Shown here in pieces: positions 11,494-22,298 of a stretch of 64,000 bases of DNA. The notes beneath the pieces are model-generated. The model was not told where the DNA came from. It searched no databases and saw only the letters and a list, made by a program, of their open reading frames with translations. The translations under genes were made by a program, and so were the position numbers. This DNA is from Phoronis australis (Eukaryota; Phoronida; Phoronidae), in assembly GCA_002633005.1 (NCBI GenBank), contig NMRA01000072.1, forward strand, positions 671,957-735,956. Reading direction: 5' to 3'. The stretch's first letter is position 1. Every line of letters begins with the position of its first letter.

Positions 11494-11640
11494 GGTAGAT
11501 GTCGAGTCTGCTAAATAATTTGTGTTTCATGAAAAACGAGACTCAATATTTAAGTAGGGGCTTTTATTGTGAATTTTCAATTACGGGGTGTCTGAAAAAT
11601 ATACTCACACTTCAAAATGATTGTATCTGCATTGTTTATT
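11338..11640. repeat. Segmental duplication copy B (lectin promoter and first exon)
   Basis: This is the partner of 1-300. The conserved part includes the donor, exon 1, the 5' UTR 'gtcgagtctgct' and the AT-rich promoter region out to 'tgcattgtttattgac'. Confidence 0.8.
11559..11569 (-). promoter_or_regulatory. Candidate core-promoter AT element of the lectin gene
   Basis: CACAATAAAAG (minus strand) lies about 70 bp upstream of the ATG at 11493 and is followed by CTTAAATATTGAG. Both are retained in the duplicated promoter at 222-231. Confidence 0.3.
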
Positions 11641-12251
11641 GACTTAAAGTCCTCGTCTCAAAATGCCAAATGAATGTGGTTCCAGTATCCGAAAATACCT
11701 ACTAAATAATATCTTATTTTCGATACCCTTTCTTTACATTCTTTTCGCCTTTTGTGCCAAAAGCGATTTTTTAACAGTACAGACCCTTCTCTGTGAGCGT
11801 ATAATTACCGGCTATCATCGGTTATTTCCGTACCAACATTTCCAGCTCGTCACTTCAGGAACTTGTCCTGAAAGCCGCCATTTTTTCCTTGTAACTGAAT
11901 GTGCTATCGCTTGCTCAAAAAGTCTTCATTATTTTGTTTTATTAGTAATATCTCGTGATTTGTTTGCATAATTTTATGTAGCGTATTTATGATTTGTAGT
12001 TAGTGGTTGTTGAATTTTTTGCAATGTTACGTGTACTTACCGTAAACGTTCGGGTTAACGCCCATGTTCACTTAACCGCCCATCCCCTACTTGAGGTGGA
12101 TTTTCGATTTAACCGCCCACTGCTTGGTTAATCGCCCTCTGCAATTTTTTAACAGTTCCAGTTAAGCACCCACCTATCGGTTAAGCGCCCATCCCCGACG
12201 TCCCCCCACTTCGGTGCTATGCGTATCTACAATCGTGGTTCGGTTTGCGCA

Positions 12252-12311
12252 AATGCTTACAGCCGGACAAAAAGTTGGGCCCCCCCTTGTGATATCCTAG
12301 ATCTGCCACTG
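12252..12311. repeat. Terminal fragment of a hAT-like element, copy 1
   Basis: The stretch from 'atgcttacagccggacaaaaag' through a C-run to 'gatatcctagatctgccactg' recurs at 30763-30822. Inverted, it reads CAGTGGC(A/G)GATCTAGGATAT, which resembles a hAT-type terminus. I cannot find the matching other end. Confidence 0.45.
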
Positions 12312-13156
12312 GTTAAAAAAGTTCGCTTCCCTGTCAGGTACATTTCTCATCATAACTTAGTCATCTATAATTCCTCAATCCACAAATGGAATTCCAGACT
12401 TTGTTTGTCGATTTCTAAGTAGACGTCTCGTCCCGTTCACTGCCACTGGTGAACTCTGAATGCCTGCACAAGTATTGTTTTTTAACTCGCGTGCCAAATG
12501 TCAACTCACTTGATACATCCCGGTAAAATACAAAGATACAGTTTGACATCAGCGTAGGCCTACACAGCAATGGGTTTTATGTCAAGACTAAATTAGCAAC
12601 AGAGATGTGATGTGATAAGCTGTTACATATTTCTTAAGACATTTTCGGGACTGGGTGAGGAACTCAAGAAGTAAAGCTTAATAATTGCCAAATGTATCAA
12701 AGAAATGGCATAAGAATATTTGTTGAAACTAAAAAATGAATAACAGTTACAGAACACTCAGAATTCCACGTCATAGACATGTAGTTGTAGCGACAGCAGA
12801 CGATAATGTAGGCCTATTTCTTGAGGTAGTCTATTCCAATAGGGAGCGATGAATCAGCGCGGCTTTGCGTGATTTTGCATTTCACATCATAAAGAGTTCC
12901 ATAGCAACTTGAATATGAGTGTCAGATTTGAGTACGTTTGGAGTCTACTCGAAATACGACATTAGATACGCTTTTTTGAGTACGACTCCAGTGAGCACGA
13001 TTTTGAGAATGAAATCTCGAGTATGAGTCTGAGTACGGAGATTGGAGACCGGGCCCAGGTCGTCTGCGTTCTACAAGTACAGCTCTAACAAGATTGCAGG
13101 ATGGCACGGGCTATTTAATTACTCAGCAATTTTGTAAATTTAACTGAAATGATTAA

Positions 13157-14266
13157 TCTGAGGGTAACAGAACCTTTGTTGGGATTATCCGCTGTTATGA
13201 CACTTTTATAGTCATTTGGCGACGTGGCGATAAAGCTCGGAAAAGTGCTTGTCAGGAAAGTAAGCCGCTACAGCAAAAAGCAAATGTCCATCCCAGGAAA
13301 TGGCCCGGAATACCGTGGCACTGTATTCACATAGACTACGCTGGACCAATACAAGGTAAATACATTCTGGTAATAGTGGATGCTCACAGCAAATATGTGG
13401 GCGCTTATATTACCGATAGCACATCGACCGAGGCTACTGTTAAACGACTACGTCAGTGTTTTGCAACACACGGACTATCCGTTGTTATTGTGTCGGATAA
13501 CGCGTCTGGTTTCACCAGTGCGGATTTTACCACGTTTTGTAAAAACAATGGCATCAAACACATTTGCAGCGCTCCGTATCACCCAGCCAGTAATGACGCA
13601 GCCGAACGGGCTGTACAAACAATCAAGAAGGGCACCAAGAAACTGAGTGGCAATTTGAAGACACGACTGTACAACTATTTAGTCAGATATCGGATTACAC
13701 CACACTCGCCTACTGGACGTTCACAGGCTGAGTTACTAATGTCCAGGAAACCACGTTCGCGTTTGGATTTGCTTGTGCCCGATGTGCGTCAGAAAGTTCT
13801 CGATAAACAGTCAGCGACTGTCGACAAACGCACTAGCTCACGAGAATTTTTCATCGGAGACACTGTTTACGCAGTAAATTTTGGGGGGCTACCGCGATGG
13901 CAGCCTGGTGTACTTATCGCCCAACAAGGACCGGTGTCTTACACAATTAAACTACATGACTGTCGCGAATGGCGACGCCACGCGGACCATGTGTCACGTC
14001 GCATACCGGACGAAAAGGCGATCGTTAGCCCAAGGCAACCGGGAGAGGTGCCGATTCGGCAACCGAACTTGCCAAAGACGCATAGTCACGAGTTTGCTAC
14101 AACACCAAATGACGTTCGAATGCGGGAAGGTGGCTTGGACGTTATGCCTCCGACGGTTCGGGACACACCTATCGAGAGTTTAATGTTGCCGGGGACCGCC
14201 GGAAAGGACTATGTTGTTACCCGCTCTGGACGACGTTCGATTCAGCCGCAAATGCTTACGTTGTGA
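13157..14266 (+). pseudogene. Ty3/Gypsy-type integrase fragment (C-terminal part of pol)
   Basis: The frame opens at 13157 and runs to the TGA at 14264. It shows the end of an HHCC zinc-binding region (SACQESK; the upstream half is degraded or in another frame). The integrase core follows: the first catalytic Asp in HIDYAGP (about 13330), the second in VSDNASGF (about 13495) and the Glu in DAAERAVQTIK (about 13600), so all three DDE residues are present. Next come the HSPTGRSQAELLMSRKPR motif and a GPY/F-like C-terminal module (GDTVYAVNFG..PRWQPGVLIAQQGPVSYTIKL). Reverse transcriptase, RNase H and gag are not in the window, so this is a 5'-truncated copy. It lies inside the TIR element 12040-14732. 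Codon use and GC are higher than in the surroundings, as expected for a recent insertion. Confidence 0.88.
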
Positions 14267-14392
14267 ACTATTGTATTGAACTTTTGCATCAATGGACATT
14301 TCCCTACTATTACATAGTTAGTTGGATATCAGTCAGTGTTATTTTCGTGTACTTCCAGTAGCCTTATTATGTTCGATCACAGGGTGGAGGGA

Positions 14393-14556
14393 TGTTATGT
14401 TATGTTATGTTTTCAGTAGAGCAGTGACAACGCCACCTGGCAACTATCTGACATTTTATATAGTGTTAGCCTGTACACGTGTGTTGCAGTAGTTTGGTGT
14501 TAGCGATGCAATAAACATATGTTCTACGAATGATCTCTTGTATTACATACACAACA
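14393..14556 (+). mobile_element. 3' LTR of the Gypsy-type element
   Basis: A purine-rich polypurine-like tract (agggtggaggga) immediately precedes TGTTATGTTATG, the likely LTR start. The LTR contains a TATATAG box and an AATAAA signal at about 14510, and ends near 'ttacatacaca'. Its length of about 160 bp is typical of short Gypsy LTRs. No 5' LTR is present in the window, so the exact end is a guess within a few bases. Confidence 0.65.
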
Positions 14557-14764
14557 GCGTTCCAACTTCAAGTGGGGACTGGGATCATGAGATAAGATTG
14601 TTCGGTTAACCGCCCACCTGCGATTTCTTGAAATTTCACGTTTAAGCGCCCAATTGTCTGGTTAACCGCCCACCCCCGATTTTTTTTGTTCGCCAGTTTA
14701 ACCGCCCAGGGCGTTAACCCGAACGTTTGCGGTATTATGTTACGGTCATAACATAGCATTGGTG

Positions 14765-15380
14765 TTTAGCTCCTTACGTAGGGCGGTCGAACCTGGGAAC
14801 CAATATGAGTCGAACCATTTTTTTCGTTTTGTTTTTTTTTTTGTTTTAAAAAAGCACTTTGCTATCATCGGAAAGGTAGTGCATTCTACTCAGTGAAAAT
14901 CAAAAAAGTATCAAAATCGGGGCAAGCAGTGTAAAGTTATTGCAATTTTTGTGGCGAAATTTGGGTCACTTTGTTAGGATCGCATCGGCCATACTAGAGG
15001 AAAGCGGAATAAGTTACGAGTTTAAAACTTTGTGTAAATTGTTTTCGCCAACAATTTACGGTGAAATTTAGTGAGACATATCTTTACTTACTATTCTGCA
15101 CGATTCAACAGTTTTCACCAAATTTCAGCCTCGGAGTTGTTACTTATTAAGTGATAAATGTGGCTGCTCACAATTCCTGTTGGACTCATTTCTGGCAGCA
15201 CCTACAACATGGCGACTTTTGCTGAACTGGAAGGCATGTTCAACCTGTTACTTTATAATTTGTGAAGATTTACCGTTGATTCATTTTGACAAGCGTTGCT
15301 ACAAAAAAGGAACTTTGTTCAGTTTTCGTGTTTTTTGGTGCAAAAATATAAGATATATTCGAATTATTTTACTATGAATT
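14765..15380 (+). repeat. Dispersed repeat, copy 1 (other copy split at 27.0-28.3 kb)
   Basis: Phrases such as 'gtgagacatatctttac', 'tactattctg', 'caacagttttca', 'tggcgac' and 'ttttgctgaac' recur in the same order and orientation at about 27000-27140 and 27960-28260. There they are separated by a later insertion. I see no coding content or terminal structure, so the class is unknown. Confidence 0.6.
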
Positions 15381-15949
15381 TCCCATTCAGGTGGTCTTAC
15401 ACTAAGGCTAAAAAAATAGTTGAAATAATTTTGACAGGGTTTTTTGTTTGACTGTCAACTCCGGTTCAAGGCTTGATTAGGTATCACAAAATGATTAATA
15501 TTTTTCTAAATTTTAAGTCTAAATTGCTTTCACGTCATGTTTTGTAACTTATTGCTTTCTTAATTCAAGTTATCAAGTCAACAACATGAAGAATCTTAAT
15601 TTGAGAAATAAGCTATGTTGTATTGTGAAGCTTCAAGCCTCCAATTCTTGTTCCTTGCAAATTCATATTTTTTTTAAATCATGCTTTTCAAATTCTGGTG
15701 TAAGGAAACACCATTCGGTCACCATGGTAATAGTTACATGGGTTGTCTTCAATTTTATTCTTATTGTTATTCTTCTTACTGTTGTTCCTGGGTTTTCTTC
15801 AATTTTATTCTTCTTATTCTTCTTCTGACCAACTTTGAGGCTTAATAACTCCAAATTGGGTGCAGGTACGGTCTTTAAATTCAGCATGTGACTTTTGACT
15901 GTATATCAATTTTGATTGGTTATATAATCATATTCCATATTGCACTGGA

Positions 15950-16745
15950 AGAGGTCGTTTGGTGCAAAGGTCATATAATTTTCAAAATGCTACTCCTCCT
16001 TCAGTTTTAAAGTTATCTTTTTCAAATTCGATGCACAGGTATAAGTCAACATGAAAATTTAAAAAATTACTTTTCTAAGTAATCGGGTCATCCAATCAGG
16101 TGAAATAGGTCAAAGGTCATTAGGTGCAAACTAAAATTTTTAGCTAGACATTTCAAATTAACAGGTCTGATCGGCACAGGAAATTCAATTCAGAATCCAA
16201 ATTTTCAGGTCATTTAGTGCAAATATGGGGTCATTAGGTGCATTTTTCTTCTGAAAATTTGACCTTTTCATTCAGCAAGTATTCTGATGTGTCAACCATC
16301 AGACAACTGTGATTCTCAGCATTAAACATTTTTCATGGGCTTTGCATTAATTCTCCTAAAGACGCTTATAATGCACCGGATAGGGTCAATTAGTGCAAAG
16401 GTCATGTAACGTTCAAAGTTTTATATCTCTTACGTGCGTGTGCTTGGGTAAGTCAACATGCCAATTGAATACCCTACTTTACTTCGCAATAGGCCTAACC
16501 AATTATAAAAAATAAGTCAAAGGTCATTGAGTGCAAACCAAAATTTTGAGCTAGAGACTTTAGAATTACATGTCTGTTTACTAAGTGCGATTGAGTTTGA
16601 ATTCTAAATTTTCAGGTCATTTGGTGCACCCATGGGCTCATTAGGTGCACTTTTCTTCTCTAAAGTTTGACCAATTCATTCATCTTGTATTCTGAAGTGC
16701 TTAAAGTAAAACATCTGTGATTTTTAGCATTAACCGCACTTTTAA
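15950..16745 (+). repeat. Two-copy ~410-bp tandem repeat rich in AGGTCA half-sites
   Basis: Unit 1 (about 15955-16335) and unit 2 (about 16380-16745) share long ordered similarity ('caaaggtcatt.agtgcaaacc', 'ttttcaggtcattt.gtgca', 'gtattctga.gtg', 'tctgtgattttcagcatta'). A perfect AGGTCAAAGGTCA (DR1 arrangement) lies at 16107-16119, and its counterpart at 16514-16526 reads AAGTCAAAGGTCA. Further AGGTCA or GGGTCA half-sites occur in both units. Confidence 0.65.
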
Positions 16746-17446
16746 TCGAGTTAACAATTACTCCCTCATCGGGACTCATAATGCTGCTTGTACGGATTGT
16801 TGCAAATTTTTTATTGTTTCCATAGCATAATGATGGCGGAAATGAAAATGCTGCAAATTTGAATTTTAATGTTTGCACTAATCCAGAAAATCAGAGGTCG
16901 AAAAACCAAGTTTTTTAAAACATTTGCAGCGAAAGACTAGCAAAGATGCCCACTCTTTCAAAATTGCCATGAAGGTTATTAACTATTCCATGCAGCATTA
17001 TTTAACTGGTCTTGACTAATTATCATTTTATGGCCTGGTCATCCATTCAGCCAAAAGTAGTTCCAGAAGTGGCTTATCAGCCAATTATTCACGCATGCTG
17101 ACTCACAATAGAAGCCTGATAAGAGTGAAGGTGGATAAATTCTAGTTTCTTGTGGTAGTGGATGTGTTCATGACATGCCATTCTCCCCACCTCCTCTCCC
17201 CTCCTGTTCTTTCCCATCTTTCCATTCTTTCCCTCCCTCGTCCATCCTTCACTCACCTCTTTTTTACCCTCTCCCTTTCTCTCCTTTTGCTGCCCCCTCC
17301 CCACCCATCCCTCCCCACCTTCATAATCCTCACCTTTCCTCAGACACCCTGCATTATATTGTTTTTGTACCACAGTCACAATTACCGTGTCTTATTATGT
17401 TCAGTTTTCAAAATGCATTGCCTCAATATCTTTATTGAATATTTAG

Positions 17447-20400
17447 GTGCCTGGGCATGGACGAGAGCTTATTTTTGCGATTGGATGACACCGGAGCCAC
17501 CTATGAATTAGACCTACAGTACAGAATGAACAGGTATAGACTGACGCAGTATGAACAAAAACCTGATGATGGCTGAGAAATTAATTATGGGTACAGAAAT
17601 GATGCCCAGTGTTTGCAGTCATGTGACTGTTTTAAATGATCATAGTCACGTTTTCCAAGGAGATACATATAACCTCTGCAAGCCTGAATTTCTTCTCTGT
17701 AAACATGGAAATTACTCTTTCTAGAGATGCAGAAATTGTGTCTGACTTTTTGTTAAGGACTTGGATATTGAAGTAAAGACTTTTCATGGAATTTTGCAGT
17801 CCTCATTTTTACAGCCATGTTCTTAGACTTAAAGACGTCTTGGCAGAAAGTCAAACACAAACACTTTTGTTGCTCATTAAATATGGAAAAGAAATTAGGT
17901 GGCTTTATAATATTCCAAAACATTGCACGCCTGAAAGTTATGTGTTCTCCCTGAAAAATTGTAATTTTCAGGAAAATATGTATCTGATATGACAGAATTG
18001 TCTGGGCATTATTATCTTGTGTCTGATATTCATCTAAGCAAGTTTTTAAATTGTAACTAATGTGGTTTCATGGTTGGGCTAAATTTAGTATTAAAATAAT
18101 TGGAGAATTTTGGTGTTGGTAACAAAGGCAGGCAGTTGACGTAGTCGCACGTCACCTGTGATCATTTTTGGCTCACTCACTGCATAATTATATACATATT
18201 GTACTATTTAAGTATATGTCAGTGGTCTTGGGGCACCCCTCTACTCAAATTATTGGAACTGCTTCTGCTCTGGTTTAATGTCTTTTTTTGTCACTTAAAA
18301 CTAAATATGGTAAAATATGAATATGATCTAGCTGAAATTTGCCAAACTATAAGACACACACCTGCAACTATGCTGTCAACATATTCTGAATGCTTTGAGA
18401 TTGTCCACGAGTTGTATACATTTAATGGTACATGACTTTGCACATTTGATGGTACTTGTGATGCTTCCAGTGACATCATGCGAATTTGTAATGAGATCAC
18501 ATACAACAGCGCCCTCAGGTGTGGCTCAGAAGAAATAGCATCTGCCACGCTGGCCATTCCACCTTGTGGTGATCACCCCTCCTGGGTTCAGCAGTCTCTC
18601 AGTCCCTGTCTGCAGCACTCCGTTGTGTTCTTAGACACTCAGAAGGTAACATTGCTTCTGTATTAATAGATACTGGGTACTAAAGGTTCTCTCATGGGAA
18701 ATCTAGCAACACCCATTGGCAAAGTTTAGCTTCCTTCAATGGGAAAACAGGTCAAACCGTTGTTCTTCACGGATTTCACGAACTAAATTTGTCAAAATTA
18801 AGTGTTTTTTCTGTTTTCAAAGATGATTAAATTGGAAAGTTAAGCGAGTATTGTTCCATGACAACTGCACTCTACAAAGCAAACAAATAAGTCTAAAATT
18901 TCCCAAATTTATGTTTGATGTAAAATTTGACAAAGAAATTCACTTGTCTGCCATATTGTGTGCTAAGTAGGTGAAAATTGCCAATACTTTAGGCAACAAG
19001 CACAGTGTTAGTCTATGTACTTTTTATGGGAAAAACATGGGAGTGACAAGTGTGAGGCATTTTATTTTTGATAAGCAGGAACTGTTCGCAATAGCTTGTT
19101 CTTGGAGTGAACTAATAGTTTGTTCTCAGAAAGTTTCAGGGGGTCAAGATTTTTTAAAGTGTGCAAAGTTGATAGCGTTTTTACAACACTAACGTAATTT
19201 TTTGTGACTTGTGCAAAGTTTAAAGTTGACACGCATCTCTTGGGCAGTCAAATTGGATGAAGCTCTTGTAGATGTTCACCTGCTGCAACAACCAGAAAAA
19301 CCTACTGATATCCTTGTTTCTACGTCAACACACAATTCCATAACAATCCGAGAATTGACTATGAAAATTGGTAATATTTGTTTCTGATACAATCCGAAAG
19401 TAACTCTCCATACTAATGACTCGATCCCTTCCATCATTATTACCGAGAATGTTCTTACATAAATAACAACTCCATCCCATCCATCATTCCTACATAAATA
19501 ACAACTTGGCCCCTTCCATCGCTATTAGAGAGAATGCTCCTGCATAAATGAAGTTTGCTGGAATAGTTCCATTCTTGCCAAGAACTGAGTTTAAAAATTC
19601 CCTCATTAGAAGTCGTATTATTCGTATTTTGGAATAGATCGATCATAAATGACTTTGAAATTATTGTGTGTATTATAAGGCATTCATTATGTATTATGAC
19701 ATAAACCAAGAACAGAATGTCTTACTCTTGTGTTTTTACTTTCTTCTTTTTATTGGTTTAAAAGGATACTAAACCCTGTTTTGATGATTTCAACCAATCT
19801 TTGTTCTGTCACTTGCAAACGCATCATTGGTGTCAATATTCCAAGTTAAAGGCCAGGAATAAACTGAAGGTCATACACCCTATATCACGGATTGGTCCTT
19901 GGTGGGTGGTCTTTTCCCACAGTTGTCGTGTCACTAAAAGTGTAAGTCACAGACTTTGAAAAGAGTTTTCAAATTTTCTTCTTATCTTTTGAGGGTTTTC
20001 GGGGGTTACAGAACATTATTTTGTTTCAGAGAATAAGATGAGAAAGTTGTTTTTAGTATCTTTTCATAGTTTAAAGCCTGGGTTTAGTATCCTTTCAAGC
20101 TTAGTTAGGCTCTAAGCTTTTTGTGCTACTTGCAAACTATTCACTGTTTGCATGTCTGTTGGATGCAAACAATTAAAAGGGGACTAATAATCGAAGCTAC
20201 GTTATTCATATTAGTGACCAAGAACAATTTAGTGACACTATGTTGTTTTTCTGTTGATTTGTGGTAATGATTGTGTCAAGGGAAATCTTGGGGCCAGTTT
20301 GTTCTAGTTATTCAGCTTTCACGATTTTCTTGTTTATGTCTTTAGTTGAGCACAACAAACTGATTATACACAATGCATCGTGTCAGATTTTTAACTCTAC

Positions 20401-22298
20401 AAGCTTAGAAAATTGTTTTCACCCTAACTAAGCCAGGTTTATTTCCACATAATTTTATAATTATTATCGCTAATATTCACACACACTTGTATCTTTTACA
20501 ACCGATGGCAGATTCCTGGTTTAAGTTGCCGCTGGTCAGTGGCATTAAAGTTGTTCCATATAGTCGTTGGGTTACATTTTTTGCAACTGTGCTGACCTTT
20601 CATATCGGGTTATAACCTTTGCTAGTGCTTGCTAAACCACCCTTAGAGTGTTACCACTGTAGTACTGTTATAACTTTACAACCGATTTAAAACTGTTCTC
20701 ACCATGAATTACATGTTTTAAAGTAGGTAACTGCTCTGGTGTGAACAGGGCATTAAAAAGGAAATGACACTTTAATGGCTACACTGTAATTCACTAGATC
20801 ATAGTCAACAATGCTGAGACACTATTAGACTTCTTGTATTTGCTATGCTCTTGTGTTCCACCAGGTGCCAGCTATAGAGTCAACCGACCCTCAACACCCA
20901 GTGCACAACGAGATTGAAGCATCTATTGTCACCCATCTGGTACAGCATTTCACTCAAGTATGTGTGATGACAAGTCAAAAAATTGGATAGCACCACTATA
21001 CTGTGAGAGAGTTTGTAATGCGGGTCCTCTCATAAAAAAATATGAGCGCTGCCCCAGAAATCACTTTCGCATTATATCCAGGTTCTCATTCCTTGCATAC
21101 ACTCAATGGTAAGACTGAGCTCNTTTTGCGAGACTATTTTTATGTAAATGAGTATGGTAATATGTCATCATTACCTTAATAAAACAAGGCACTGTTTTTA
21201 TTATGTGTTCATTTCACTTTTAAATAAGGATTGCATAATACTTGGAGTTCCTATGGTTTTCTATATGTCTACACTTGTTTTTAAGTGTATCAGATGTGGT
21301 GTTTTCTTTAACGCCACATTCTATTTACAAATAATTTGTTTCCTTTCCTGATTATACTTGTACACACAGTTCTCCAGTAGTCACAAGGTGGCGCTTGCTA
21401 CAAATATAAATATCCACAGTTTTAATGAGACATAGCATCTTTAACTCTGTTTTATTTTGGAATCTTTTTGAGTGACTCATGTTGTAAGCAATAAATGAAG
21501 TTTGAGGTGTGCGAGCAGTCAGCAGGCCTCCCAATAATTTGTTTTGAGGAATGTTGGGAGGTCTGCGATCAGTGAACCGTAAAATCAACAAAGCAATCTT
21601 GCCTCTAAAATGGCTTCCGTCCCCAAACACTTACCAAAACAAAAAGGTTTTTGTAAGGTGCCGCTACACATGGCTTGAAAATGTTTTCTTGTCTGATGTA
21701 ATTTATGTTTCATTCTTCATTCTTAACCAGTGTGTTTGTGGTTCAAGTTGCCCCACATCTTTGTGACGTGGAGCCATCTAGTGTCAATCATGTGGCAGAA
21801 TTTTGTTTTGGTTTTTGAACTTGTTGAACAATTCTGAAAATTCATGGACATTAATTTTATAATTATGAAACAAGTATATCAGTCAATGGATAGGATTATA
21901 GTAACAGGTCACTGTTTAAAGTTCATGACCCATTGATCACATAGGAAGTCTGCAGTGCAAGGCTATCCATAAGATATTTGCTTTCTGATGAAAGGTTTTT
22001 AGTCACATACATGATGTAGAATTGGGAGGCGACAGAAACTTGATTGTTATGTAATAAGCCTCATGTCAGAAAGAGTTTCATCTCTACTTTAATTGGTGCC
22101 ATTACTCATTGGTTCTAGTCGAGCGAAATCCTTCAAGACTGGCGCCGTCTGAACGTTGCTGTGACACGAGCCAAGCACAAATTGATACTTGTTGGTAACA
22201 CATTGGCTTTGAGTCGGTACAGACCCCTGGAAAGACTCATTCAGGTCCTGAGAGATCACCAGATTCTTTCTATTCCGGAGACACTGTGGCAAATGTAA
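17447..22298 (+). CDS. DNA2: DNA2 replication helicase/nuclease, C-terminal exons (one internal exon missing)
   Basis: Four exons fit DNA2 in order. 17447-17533 encodes CLGMDESLFLRLDD..LDLQYRMN (the QYRM motif of UPF1-like SF1 helicases) and ends in phase 2. 18471-18645 encodes DIMRICNEITYNSALRCGSEEIA..SVVFLDTQK. 20865-20957 encodes VPAIESTDPQHPVHNEIEAS..VQHFTQ. About 22119-22298 encodes EILQDWRRLNVAVTRAKHK (motif VI, with the arginine finger) and ends with LWQM and TAA. The first three junctions have consistent phases and good acceptors and donors. In the family these exons belong to the C-terminal RecA-like domain of the enzyme that trims Okazaki flaps and resects DNA ends in nucleus and mitochondria. 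The ~55-60 residues with motif V (VDKYQGRD-like) should lie between 20957 and 22119 but are not there; N at 21123 marks a gap. Upstream exons (nuclease domain and Walker motifs) were not found in the window. Confidence 0.9.
19248..19370 (+). CDS. Possible stray phase 1-1 exon with a fibronectin-III-like start, inside a DNA2 intron
   Basis: A 123-bp open stretch lies between ...tgggcag and |gtaatatttg. It encodes KLDEALVDVHLLQQPEKPTD and then ILVSTSTHNSITIREL. The PEKPTDILVSTSTHNSITI part resembles the first strands of an FN3 domain, and a symmetric phase-1 exon is typical of extracellular modules. DNA2 itself joins exon 18645 directly to 20865, so this does not belong to DNA2. It could be a shuffled or dead exon or chance. 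Confidence 0.2.
19761..20095. mobile_element. 335-bp MITE-like element with short TIRs
   Basis: It begins AAAGGATACTAAACCC and ends GGGTTTAGTATCCTTT, a perfect 16-bp inverted terminal repeat. A sub-terminal 'ttttagtatctttt' repeats the tip motif at about 20051. No coding content is present. The target duplication is not clear. It lies in the DNA2 intron 18646-20864. Confidence 0.7.
21123..21123. other. Single-N assembly join inside the last DNA2 intron
   Basis: This N lies between the exon ending at 20957 and the terminal exon. It is the most likely place where the missing motif-V exon was lost. Confidence 0.7.

Larger units (their letters stand above)
12040..14732. mobile_element. TIR DNA transposon (TA duplication) interrupted by a Gypsy-type element
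   Basis: The left end reads CCGTAAACGTTCGGGTTAAC and the right end GTTAACCCGAACGTTTGCGG, an almost perfect inverse. TA flanks both ends (12038-12039 and 14733-14734). Arrays of 'ttaaccgccca' or 'ttaagcgccca' occur at 12050-12200 and again inverted in phase at 14600-14710, probably sub-terminal transposase-binding sites. The tip shares its pattern with the element at 4934-6347. No transposase is visible. Much of the interior is a later Gypsy-type insertion (about 13.1-14.56 kb). A 60-bp repeat also found at 30763 lies at 12252-12311. Confidence 0.78.

Noticed and set aside
17089-17511. Overlapping proline/serine-rich and glycine/lysine-rich frames
   Set aside because: They lie in a pyrimidine-rich stretch (ccctcc/cttcc) just before the DNA2 exon at 17447 and reflect base composition.
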